A stretch of DNA of 64,000 nucleotides from Leptodontidium sp. MPI-SDFR-AT-0119 (lineage: Eukaryota > Ascomycota > Leotiomycetes > Helotiales > Leptodontidiaceae): assembly GCA_020726505.1 (NCBI GenBank), contig JAHLEZ010000010.1:1-64000 (forward strand), read 5' to 3'. The number at the start of each line of letters is the position of its first letter. The stretch's first letter is position 1. Both the position numbers and the translations under genes were made by a program. The notes under the pieces are model-generated. The model saw only the letters and a list, made by a program, of their open reading frames with translations. It had not been told where the DNA came from and did no database searches. Of the stretch, positions 12,361 to 22,192 are shown one piece after another.

Positions 12361-13002
12361 TCAGACCGGACTCTCTATGATCTCCTTAGTATAAGCCGAG
12401 TTCATATACGTCCTACTCTTAACCACCTTCCCCGTCTCCTCGGAGAAGATCAAAATCCAGCAGAACCTATCCCACCCCGTCATCAGTTTCCGCTTTATCA
12501 TTGAAAATAAATCAATAAAAAAAAACTCCCAAGGCCCTCCACCACCTCTGCAAACGCAATTTTCTGGAGCCGGAGAATGACATACGTATTCCTATATGGT
12601 AACCCATTCTTCAGCGTCTGCCAGCCATGCGACTCATAAATCGCTTTATTCCCAATGACGTCCAACTCGTCGAGAACCATCTTAACAGGGCCTTAGAGAT
12701 GGGCCCCAATGGTTCCATGAGGTCCTTTTTCCAGGATTCAACATTCTGGTTGGTTTGTCAGCTTGTACAGGTTTAAGTTCATATAATATAATAAAATACA
12801 TGATTGTATATTATACATCTCAATTGGACACGGAGATGGAGAGAAGGGGAACTCAAAGGGCATGGAATATGTCGAACGTACATTAATACCAGCGAGTGAC
12901 ACAGGGTCGCGAGTGGAGTCAACCACCATCCAGCGAACTTCCGGGTCCAGCGCGTCGAGGAAGAGGGACCAATCGCCTTCTGCGATGGGAGTTGTGATTT
13001 CC
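12361..13002 (-). pseudogene. SnoaL-like (NTF2-fold) protein, frameshifted and lacking a start exon
   Basis: Three exon-like blocks read as a fungal SnoaL-like protein: 13002-12882 (ITTPIAEGDWSLFLDALDP ... RWMVVDSTRDPVSLAGIN), 12745-12586 (NVESWKKDLMEPLGPIS ... VLDELDVIGNKAIYESHGW ... NGLPYRN) and 12466-12361 (FCWILIFSEETGKVV ... TKEIIESPV, TGA). Introns of 136 and 119 bp have GTACGT and GTATGT donors. Inside the second block the frame slips by one base near 12681-12690, between the KALL and MVLDEL segments; one missing base in the TTAAG stretch would account for it. No first exon with an ATG is visible, although CTAAC followed by CAG directly before 13002 looks like a true acceptor. Members of this fold are polyketide-cyclase-like or small-molecule-binding proteins. 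Decay or a sequencing indel are both possible. Confidence 0.7.
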
Positions 13003-14479
13003 CTGACGTGTTAGGGGGTGAGTGTGAAGACAATGGTGATGAGATTGAAACCTTCTGTGACAAGTAATTGTGTAAATATGAAAATGTGAAGCGGTGAGAC
13101 TGGATCTGGATCTAGATCTGGAAATATAGATAGGTAGTGTATTTATGGTGAAAATTCGATGCTAGATACTTAAAAGAGGATGCTCCTGGGCTCTTCATGT
13201 TGTGAAGTAGGCACAAAAAACGAGGTAGGTCTTCATTGGCTAGATTTGTCCGCCCACCTACCTCAAGGTACGGTACCTGTTATTGTACAGTAACTACCAT
13301 ACAAAGTCTTACCTTTCTAGGAAGTAGATGCCAATTATAAGCTGATTCCAAATCAACGAGCTAAAGCATTCCCTCAAACATACAGACATTGCTATGGAGA
13401 ACTAAGCGGGTAGATCAGCATCACGTCCCGTTTGGGTTCTAAACTTCTAAGAATTCAATTAATTAAAGAGGCATGTACTGTATGTATATTTCATATTATC
13501 AAGAGACAAGTCCCAACACTGCTTACTACATACACGACTCTAGAAATCTCATACCAACAAAACACATTCGATATCTCGAATCAAAGATTTCATTTTCCTG
13601 TAGAGCCTAAATAAAATTCCGAAATGTCTCCATCCCCAAAACCTTTCTTAATTAATCCTACAGTACCGAAGCCAGCCTTAGAAGTATTAAACAAGCGCAC
13701 ATATATATCGTATTTCAAGACATCCAACACTCGCAACTCGCCCATTAGGCGGAACTTAGCAGGTAACACAGCCTCGAGTTTCACAGCACGAGTAGGTACG
13801 AGTACAGCTCCAGCTCCAACTTCAAGAATCTGAAGCTCGGTCTCTTAGCTCGTCGGATGTATCCGCACGACTGCGTGCAGTTGCTTTGAAATCAATCTTT
13901 TTCCTTCTCGGGAATACACTTGTTTGGAGAATCGAGATTGAGAGGAATTAGGTATTTTCTGAGTAGTTGATTTCAGAAAGGGTTTTGATTTGCTCGTAGC
14001 ATAGTCGCGATGCAGTGTGATAGTCAACGGGGGGTGAGAATGGCGATGGGAGTTAGTCGTGCGTGGGCTGAGGTTCGAAGTGGGAGGTATTACAGTATTG
14101 TAATGTACATAAGATGCTACAGAAACCTGCGCATGTTTATGTTTCGAGGATTTGCAGCTATTGAATCTGAGATATTTAGGTTTCGTTTGCAGCGGTTTGA
14201 CTGTTGTGCTGGGAAGATACTAGATACTCTGGTAGAGTATGTCAAGAGGCTTTACTGTACCCCACCTTTGAAGCAGCGAGAGTGGCGGAACGTCACTACA
14301 TACCACAAAACCAACCCAGCTCTTCCTTCCGCTTTTGAAAATAATGCTTTCCTCATAACTTCAGCGTTCCCACCAATCATTCGCCAGTCTTACTGTAAAC
14401 ACCCTCTCTACAAGCGAGGAACCATCTCGGGTAATTCAGGGGCTGGAATCCACAAACGAATAAAACCCCACTTTCAGAA
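13003..14479. other. Intergenic, no supported gene
   Basis: This AT-richer spacer separates the SnoaL-like remnant from the plus-strand short-chain dehydrogenase. A missing first exon of the SnoaL-like gene could lie here, but I could not find an ATG exon with a suitable donor. Other frames show no known domain. Confidence 0.5.
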
Positions 14480-15616
14480 ATGGCTTCAACTGAAATCAAC
14501 ACTCTCTTTTCGGTCAAAGGACGAGTTGCTTTAGTTACTGGAGGCACGAGTGGGATTGGTCTTATGATTGCAAAAGTACGTACTGTATTGAATTATAAGA
14601 GGCTCGAGAATTTCGGTGCTAATGATCCATGTGCTCTACAGGGTCTCGTGACGAACGGAGCGAAAGTCTATGTTTGTGGATTGGAAAGTGATCCGATCTC
14701 CTCGGTTGAGAGCGAATTAAACGAGCTGGGGAAAGCATCGGGTGGAACAGCTATTGGGTATTTAGTTTCTTTTCATATCATGTCCTCTCGATGAGATGCT
14801 TCTCGTCAAGCACTGCGTTGCTCTCTTGTGAGATATCTAGAGCTAAACTATCCCAGCTTCTCATGCGATCTCACGAGCAAAGAAGGTATCGAAGCCGTCT
14901 CCACCCGCCTCAGAACCACGGAATCATACCTCGACATCCTGATCTCCAACGCCGGCATCCGTCGCGATCCACCAATATCCTGTGATGTTCTCAACGCGCC
15001 ACTTGCTGAGCTTCAAGCCTCGCTCTGGTCATCCTCCTACTCAGACTGGAACAAGTCTTTCCAGATCAACACGATGGCACACTACTTCCTCTCGGTCGCT
15101 CTGCTAGATCTGTTAGCGAAAGCGGTGGATATAGACATGGGAGATGGGAGCAAGGGGAAAGATCACGGAAGAGGGGTGGTAGTCATCACGAGCTCGATTG
15201 CGAGTTTGCATTTCGCGACGAATGTGGATATGATGTCCTATGCTTCGACGAAAGCGGCGACGGATCATTTAGTCGGACTGTTGGCCGCGAAGTATGCGAG
15301 GTGGTATGTGAGGGTTGTGGGGATCAATCCTGGATGTAAGTTCTTTTTTTTCCCTTTCTCAATCTCTGGCTATAAAAGATAAGAGGAAACACTAATGTGG
15401 GTAGTTGTTCCATCTAATATGAACCCGATGGGTACCGGGAAAGGAGCAGATATATTCGGCGATCTAGTGCAGAAGGTCCCGGCGAAGAGAGCCGGGAATG
15501 TGGATGATTTGGCAGGAGTTGTTTTGTTTCTTGTTAGTAAAGCAGGTGCATATGTTGAAGGTCGAAGTATTGCGATTGATGGAGGAAGAACTTTGTTTGC
15601 GAATGGTCAGATTTGA
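14480..15616 (+). CDS. Short-chain dehydrogenase/reductase (SDR)
   Basis: Exons are 14480-14575, 14642-14757, 14857-15335 and 15405-15616, with introns of 66, 99 and 69 bp; the predicted protein is 300 aa. The Rossmann-fold cofactor motif TGGTSGIG lies near residues 20-27. A SNAG motif (usual form NNAG) follows in LDILISNAGI. The active-site serine is in VVVITSSIAS and the catalytic pair is in YASTK. The family's NPGFVPSNM segment and C-terminal IAIDGG motif are also present. It is therefore a classical NAD(P)-dependent oxidoreductase, probably cytosolic since no signal or membrane helix is seen. The substrate cannot be read from sequence. It lies in a block with transport and reductase genes. 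The start is the first ATG of the conserved N-terminus. Confidence 0.93.
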
Positions 15617-15904
15617 TTATTTCTTCTGCCAAGGAGACAACAGGAAAACAAATCCAAACTTCATATGTCATGACCAACGTGATTAGAAAATGTACAAGTA
15701 CTATAGCTCGCTAGTCCAAAACATATTCAAAACAAAGTGACAAATTTCGTGGAGCGACATGTCTTCATCTCCAAATTCCGATAAACATCCTTCCAGGCAG
15801 TCCTCCACAACTTCAACGTCTCGCTGCGCTGTCGTTGAAACCCGCCTATTCTGAAAATCGCGATTACTTCTCACTCTTCCCACCACCCCGTATCGAGTGA
15901 TCTT

Positions 15905-16414
15905 TTACAGATCTTCATCAAGGCACAACTCTGGCAACGGCTCATAAGGTTTATCCCCACCAAACCTCTCATGAATCCTCCTCCAGACATCCTCACTCGT
16001 CTTATCCCTCTCACACAAATCCAATAAATGCTCCTTCCTCAACTTCTCTTCGACCGAGAACCAAATCATCGCCTTCCTCTCCCTATCCATCTTAGCCATG
16101 ACCTCCTCCTCGATGTACGTGAAGTTGTCGCCCTCGTTATCGGCTCGGATGTAGTCCCCCATTCCCTTTGCGTCGAGGTAGACTTTCATGTCTGCCTTCC
16201 AGGCTGAGCAGCGTGGGTATCTGTCCATGTTTGAACCGCCCAGTTTACTGAGGTGGATTGTCACTCCGCCGATTGTATCGGTCCATGCTGTGTCGAGAGC
16301 GTTGAGACCATCGTCGGACCCGGAGCTGGCTGATGATGTTGATGAAGCTCGAGTGCGGGGTTGTGATGGGCGGAATGAGGGGCGAGATCGCCTTGGGGAT
16401 CGTGCGTAGACCAT
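15905..16414 (-). CDS. Copia gag-like protein, stand-alone ORF
   Basis: This is a single 169-residue frame with ATG at 16414. The first 35 residues are Ser/Arg-rich. From about residue 52 it reads like the N-terminal capsid region of Ty1/copia gag polyproteins: IHLSKLGGSNMDRYPRCSAW, then MKVYLDAKGMGDYI, RERKAMIWFSVEEKLR and a final TSEDVWRRIHERFGG. In copia elements this region is followed by a CCHC knuckle and pol. Here the protein stops after an acidic tail (LCLDEDL), and no protease, integrase or reverse transcriptase frame is seen nearby. No long terminal repeats are obvious. It may be a domesticated gag fragment or a truncated relic. The intact frame favours either recent insertion or selection. 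The homology call is by motif reading only. Confidence 0.6.
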   Translation of the reverse strand: MVYARSPRRSRPSFRPSQPRTRASSTSSASSGSDDGLNALDTAWTDTIGGVTIHLSKLGGSNMDRYPRCSAWKADMKVYLDAKGMGDYIRADNEGDNFTYIEEEVMAKMDRERKAMIWFSVEEKLRKEHLLDLCERDKTSEDVWRRIHERFGGDKPYEPLPELCLDEDL

Positions 16415-18228
16415 GATGCAAGTTAATTGTAAGGTACTATTTTTTTGATTTTTCGTCTGCTCTGTAGAAATTCAAGAGAGGTGCTCAGTCGCTTGCTTGG
16501 AGTCACAAGTTTCGCTTCCAGATCGAACTCTTGTATTTATATTGTAGACCAACTCCACAATATCGAGGGTTCGGTTCCGAATATCTTTGCTACCTTAGCT
16601 ACCGGTAGGATCTGGGGTACCGATGCTGTGCCTTTGGAAGATAACGTGTTGGAGTCGTGGGAATCGGCATGCTTTTGACGAATGGAGCCTTGATGGTTGT
16701 CGGCGGGCGACTGTGGGGTAGTCCGAGTCGACTCGGAGGACTGCCATATTTTCTCTGATTTCTCACATTTGTGGATTTTAAACTCTGGGACACCGAATTT
16801 GGTGCTACGTTGGAGGATTCGACAAGCATTCGTGGGGTGAGAGGAATGTCTCCATGAGGGAGGAATGACACGTGAGATCAGAGTTCGGGTGCGGTGAAGC
16901 GATCAAGCTTGGTGGCCCCGACATATTTTAAAATGCATCCCGAAGAAACACTACCGAAGAAAGTTAAACAGAAACAAGTTAAGAATAAACTTAGGTATGC
17001 TCGGCGACTTTCCAAGCACTTTCGGACTCCAATATATCAGCTGACTTGGGTCCGAAAGCTCCTGTAGTTCTTCCTCGCAATGTTACTTTGAAAATGAAAA
17101 CGTCTCTCTGCAGCACACGTGAAGTATCGGCAGCATATGTTATAGAATGCAACGGTAAATTATACTTAATTGACGATACTCATAATAACAAAGTTGGTGT
17201 TGATGGGTTGTTGTTGAAAGAAGAAAGGGAAAAGGGCCCGAACCGAATCCTCTAAAGTAGCCGAAACGGGCCGAAGGAAGTGCCAACCCTCTTTAAGACT
17301 GGACATGCTCCTCAACCTTTTCATCCTGAATGCCTTCAATCCTTGATCTATCTTTTCTCGTCTCTTGCTTCAAGGACTCGAAGTGCCTTAAAAACAAAAT
17401 TTTCCTCTGCATGTTCATTGTTGCTTGAGGTGCAAATGGATTGTCAAATATGGCGCTGAGCCATACGCCGCTGGAGATCGCGATGACTACTTTGCAGCTC
17501 TGCTCGCCATCCATCACCTTGTTTTCGTAGCTGGCCTAGCTTTCCATCAATACATCACAGAGACCAAAATACAATCAGGGTCTCGCGTCGCTTGGCTTCC
17601 TTGGCCTGTGAATCTCCGACTTCTCATATCTCTGGAGTGGGATGCGGAATCTCACCCGAAGCTCGTCCGGTTCCAACCATGCCCGATACTGTCAACTTTT
17701 GGAGAAATGCCGTGAAATTAGCTGCAAGCTTTGACATTAGATCTCCGGCCGGCAAAGTGAATGTCGTTTCGAATGGGCTAGTGCATGTCCTGGTTGGTTT
17801 GATGAATGTCTTCAGTTATCTGAGAACTTTATCAGTACATGGGACATTGCGAGTCGAGGCTTTACAATCGATAGTTTACTTATTTCTTTTTAATATATCT
17901 GTTCCTGAGCTCTTCCTGTACATTGAATTTGGAGCAAAGTTATCTTTCGCGTCTCCATTCTTATCTTCTGTCTTCTGTCGGGGTCAAGATGCAAACCCAA
18001 TCAAGTCACCACTATTTGTACTGCTGAAAGCCAAGCCCATAGTTGGGATTTAACCAACTTCCAGATGCTGAAGCCATGTCTTATCAGAGACCTAGGATCG
18101 ACAGTAAGAGCCAAGCCCAAAGTTGGGGGATATCAAATCTGTAGAAAATGAAGCCAATTCCTCCTAACGAAACAGAAAGGAGAAGCTAAAGTTCTTACCC
18201 ATTTTGACAACGAAAAGCGATCCTCAAC
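16415..18228. other. Intergenic, no supported gene
   Basis: No convincing gene is visible. The stretch 16900-18000 is AT-richer than the flanks. Two short similar words (AGCCAAGCCCAWAGTTGGG) lie about 87 bp apart near 18025 and 18112, just upstream of the MFS transporter. Confidence 0.45.
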
Positions 18229-19809
18229 ATGGGAGGCCTTACTTACGCAATGACGCTCGTCTGCTTGACAGCGGCGATCAACTGCGCAACCGTCGGATAC
18301 GATGCCAGCATGATGTCCTCGCTCAATATATTGGTAAGTACTGTCTCCGCCTGGAGACACAGTGGCTAATCACTGTTCAACAGAAATCCTTCCAAACCCA
18401 ATTTGAAATCACAACCGAGCTCAAAGGACTTCTCACTGCCACTCAAAATCTTGGTGGTATTGTCGGAGGCTTGTTTGCTGGAAGTGTTGTCGATAAATTC
18501 GGGCGAAAAGGGTGGGATTTTGGCATCCTCTTGCATTGTTCTCGTCTCATGCATTCTTCATTCTACTGCAACAACCAAGGAACAGTTCTTCGTCGCCAGA
18601 ATTCTTGTGGGCTTCGCGAAGGCACTAGACATCTCCGCTGTTCCAACATATCTGGTGGAGCTAGCACCACCTTCAAAACGTGGGTTCGTTGCAGGGCTGT
18701 ATTGGACGTGCTGGCTTCTTGGAGCGATCATTTCTTCAGCAGTAGGATACGGAGCTAGAAGCATTGCTGGAAATTGGAGTTGGCGCTTGATCTGCCTATG
18801 TATGGCAGGACCTGCATCGTTGTGCATTTTTCTCCTAGCTTTCATCCCCGAGTCGCCACGCTGGCTGATCTCCAAAGGACGAGAGCGAGAAGGACTCGCT
18901 GTCCTCACTCGATTCCATGGTGGTGGGGGCGAAAACCACCCTCTTGTCGCCGCTCAGTTCCGAGAGATCAAGCAGACGATTTCGTTCGAGCAGCAGAACA
19001 AATTCGAATCCTATCGCGCTTGGTGGAAGACCTTTGTAGGGCTCAAGTCGAACCGCTACCGAGCGTTCATTCTCGTCAGTCTTGGAATATTCGAGCAGAC
19101 AATTGGCTCCAGCATCATCACATATTATCTCAGTAGCGTCCTCAATTTGGCTGGAGTTACTTCTGAAAAGTCACAATTCGCCATCAATCTCGGCCAGAAT
19201 TGTGTGGCTTTCACATCTGCACTTATAGGAATATGTTTCATCGATAGACTTGGTCGTGTACGGATGCTGGTGGGCGGAACAGCATTCTGTGCTGCAATTC
19301 TGGCTTGTATGGCGGGTCTCACTGCGCAGCAAACAGACAATGCCGCTGGAAGGAACGCAATCATCGCTATGGTATTCCTCTTCCAAATGGGTTACTCATC
19401 GACATGGACACCTCTATCTTTCTCGTACTGTGCTGAAGTACTCAATTTTACGATCAGAGCCAAGGGTATGGCTTTCTACAACATCTTTACCTCCTCAGCC
19501 GGCTTCATCAATCAATATGTCATCCCGATTGGACTCGCGAACATCGGATGGAGATTCTACATCGTTGGCGTCTGCTGGAATCTCTTTGCAGCTACAGTTA
19601 TTGTATTCACATACCTAGAGACCAAGGGGTTGAGTCTAGAGCAGATTGACAAACGCTTCGAGGGTGTTCCACGTGACCATCTGGAAGATATCATCGAAAC
19701 GTACAACGGGGTTAAGCCCATATCGGAGGCAGAACTTGGAAAGAATACTACGGAGCTAGTATCACTGAGATCCAAGAGACCCCAAAGAAGGATTGAGCCG
19801 TGGCTTTGA
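18229..19809 (+). CDS. MFS sugar/quinate-family transporter with an internal 1-nt frameshift
   Basis: Exons are 18229-18333 and 18384-19809 (50-bp intron). With one base removed near 18510-18515 the frame gives about 509 aa and 12 predicted helices. Family signatures are DKFGRKG between helices 2 and 3, PESPRWL before the central loop, DRLGR after helix 8 and FTYLETKGLSLEQID after helix 12. The N-terminal helix reads AINCATVGYDASMM. The break lies in AAAAGGGTGGG: the frame before it ends at FGRKG and the frame after it resumes at GILASSC, exactly where helix 3 should begin. No intron of suitable phase fits without deleting that helix. Everything after the break is open and conserved, so either an assembly indel or a very young null allele is likely. 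The substrate is probably a sugar or small polyol/acid. Confidence 0.85.
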
Positions 19810-20535
19810 CACATGAAAGAGTTGGAGTGAGGGGTAGTCACAGTGGCTTGTAGAAGTTCGTCGTTACAGAGATTTCTCTGCTCTCAGAATTGGGATTATG
19901 CTAAAGATGGATCAAGACAATTTCCCAAGTTTCTATTCCTAGCTACCAAATAAGTTGACAGGCAATTCTGCAATTTGCAGTTTCGAGAGCTGCGAGCGGA
20001 GTCATACACGCGCTCCCGACATCCTTCAAGTTCAACGTGTGTTGTATGTAAGAAGTACATCGTCAAACCCGCACCATGATTTGATTCTGTGATGAACATG
20101 AACGTCCATTTGGACTAACTGTGAATGGCGATCACGGTACGTACTGCACGACAGGTTGACGTAAGGCTGTTTTAGTGGGGCTACCCAGCACGCTTCGATT
20201 CCGCGATTCTTGATAATCACAATTTTGGAGGAAGCCGCTGCCAGCAGTGCTTAGAAACGTCTCAAATCGCTTTCCCGTTTAGTTCCATGTTCTCGTACTT
20301 TATAAACGGGTGTGTGTCATGAGCAGCGGAAATGCCCGTCCTAACCTATTGTTTTGGTTTCACATCACGATGGGATTGATGAGCAAACTTTCGCAGATTG
20401 ATGTCAATAGTTGATTGCGGGCATCACAGCGATATAAATAATACGGTAAGATCCCCAAATTCTGTATTCATATCTCTATCACATCGAAGTTACCAGGTTC
20501 ACACAACAATTTCAAAGCATTTCCGCATCATCACG
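19810..20535. other. Intergenic, terminator of MFS gene and promoter of NmrA-like gene
   Basis: No ORF with a recognisable family is present. A TATA-like word lies at about 20431-20440. Confidence 0.5.
20431..20440 (+). promoter_or_regulatory. TATA-like element
   Basis: The sequence GATATAAATAAT lies about 100 bp upstream of the NmrA-like start codon, in a position that suits a fungal TATA box. Assigned by motif and distance only. Confidence 0.35.
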
Positions 20536-21564
20536 ATGACTTCACAGCTCAAGAACATCGCGATCATTGGCGTAAGATCTCTCTTTCTAGAAAGTACCAA
20601 TCGACTAACAAAGACATTGAAGGCCAGTGGCAGCGTCGGAAAACTCATTCTCGATGCCCTCGTCCGCGAGGCACGGTTCCACGTCACGGTGTTAACACGA
20701 TCATCCAGCACAGCAATCTTTCCAACAGACATTACCGCCCGCAAGACCGATTACTCTGCTGCCGACCTTATCAAGGCATTCGCAGGCCAAGATGCAGTCA
20801 TCTCTGTTGTGGGTTTAAGTGGCTTCACTGAACAGAAATCATTCATCGATGCCGCTATCTCTGCCGGAGTGAAGCGATTCATTCCATCCGAATTCTCGTC
20901 CAACACTTTGAGCCCAGCCGTGCTGCAATTATTGCCAATCTTTGCACAGAAGAAGGAAGTTCTCGATTACCTGAAGGAGAAAGAGGGTTCTGGATTGACA
21001 TGGACTGCGATCTGGCCAGCATTGCTTTTTGATTCGGTAAGTGTGACACTCCTTCTCTACTTCAACTGACTTCTGGTAAGAACAAATGCTGAACCAAAAT
21101 TCTAGGGTCTTAAGAACGGGTTTCTGGGATTTGATCTCGAGGCCCGAACAGCGACCATCTGGGACAAGGGCACCAACCAATTTACCTTGACCGATGACGA
21201 CCAGCTCGGAAGTGCGGTACTCGCAGTTCTCGATCGCCCGGAGCAGACGGTAAACAAGAACATCTACGTCGCATCGTTTGAAACTTCACAGAAGAAGATT
21301 TTGGCTGCTTTGGAAGAGGCCACTGGTGACAAATGGACTGTCACGGACACTACGACTACGAGGGAAGTTGCCGAAGCATCTGAGAAACTAGGCAAAGGAG
21401 ACTTCAGTGGTGCATTTACCTTGGTGAGGGCCACTAGCTTTGCGAACATACCAGGGCTTCGTGCAAACTACGGTCGGGATGAAGATTTGTCGAATGAGTT
21501 GCTGGGCTTGAAATTTGGCAGTGTCAAGGAGACCGTATCTCGCGTTGTTGGTGGCTCCGAGTAA
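20536..21564 (+). CDS. NmrA-like / isoflavone-reductase-like NAD(P)-binding protein
   Basis: Exons are 20536-20571, 20623-21036 and 21106-21564, with introns of 51 and 69 bp; 302 aa. The N-terminus carries the extended-Rossmann glycine motif AIIGASGSVGK. This is split by intron 1 in the first glycine turn, a position common in this fungal family. Later features are the RSSS segment expected to meet the cofactor phosphate, DAVISVVG, and the conserved GVKRFIPSEFS. These are the hallmarks of the NmrA/PCBER-like atypical SDR group. Such proteins are either NADP-binding redox sensors or reductases of phenolic compounds. The active-site lysine of true PCBER enzymes is not clearly identifiable, so catalytic activity is uncertain. 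It is likely cytosolic. It follows the MFS gene on the same strand at a distance of 0.7 kb. Confidence 0.92.
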
Positions 21565-22192
21565 ATGTTTCGCCTCGGAATGGAATTTCTCCTTGGCCTT
21601 GCACCATCATCAAAGCCTCCTGCCTATTCATCGATTTATCTAGAAGATATTCATATCTTTCTTCAACTCTATCTTAGCACGACAAGGACAATTAACTGCC
21701 CCAGTTTCCCTCCGCTTCCCTCTCGTACTCAAGGGGTGAGATAGAGTAATGCAAAGCACTCCCTGTCGTGGTAGCGGAAAAGACCCAAAATTCGAAGGGG
21801 AATATGAGCTTAGAACACTTACATGTACTTCCATAATAAAATCAGCCGAACATAAGACCATCGCTTCTTCGGTTTTAAATTCGAATTTTCTTAGAAATTG
21901 GTTCAATCTGCATTTTCCAAACGTCAATGTATCCCAAAAGATAAAAATAAAAATAAAAACCCAATCAATAAATCAAAAGCAGTTCCTCGTCCAATTAGTT
22001 ACTCCCATCCCGTTTTTCGAATATCCAATATCGCAATTTGTTTCTATACTTTCCTTACTCTCCATTCCAGTCAGTCATATTATTCAGTAAACCCTTTTCG
22101 TATCGTTGAGACCCGCTTCGCATATAAACCAACCCCCAGAAAGAGATACTCTCCCATTCCCGCACCCTCGAAGAATATCATGTTCTTCCAGT
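21565..22192. other. Convergent intergenic spacer
   Basis: This spacer lies between the 3' ends of the NmrA-like gene (plus) and the quinate-permease-like gene (minus). It is AT-rich, with several AATAAA-like words on both strands, and no gene is supported. Confidence 0.5.

Noticed and set aside
18020..18132. Two similar 20-bp words upstream of the MFS gene
   Set aside because: Only two imperfect copies; could be chance, and no known regulator site is matched.
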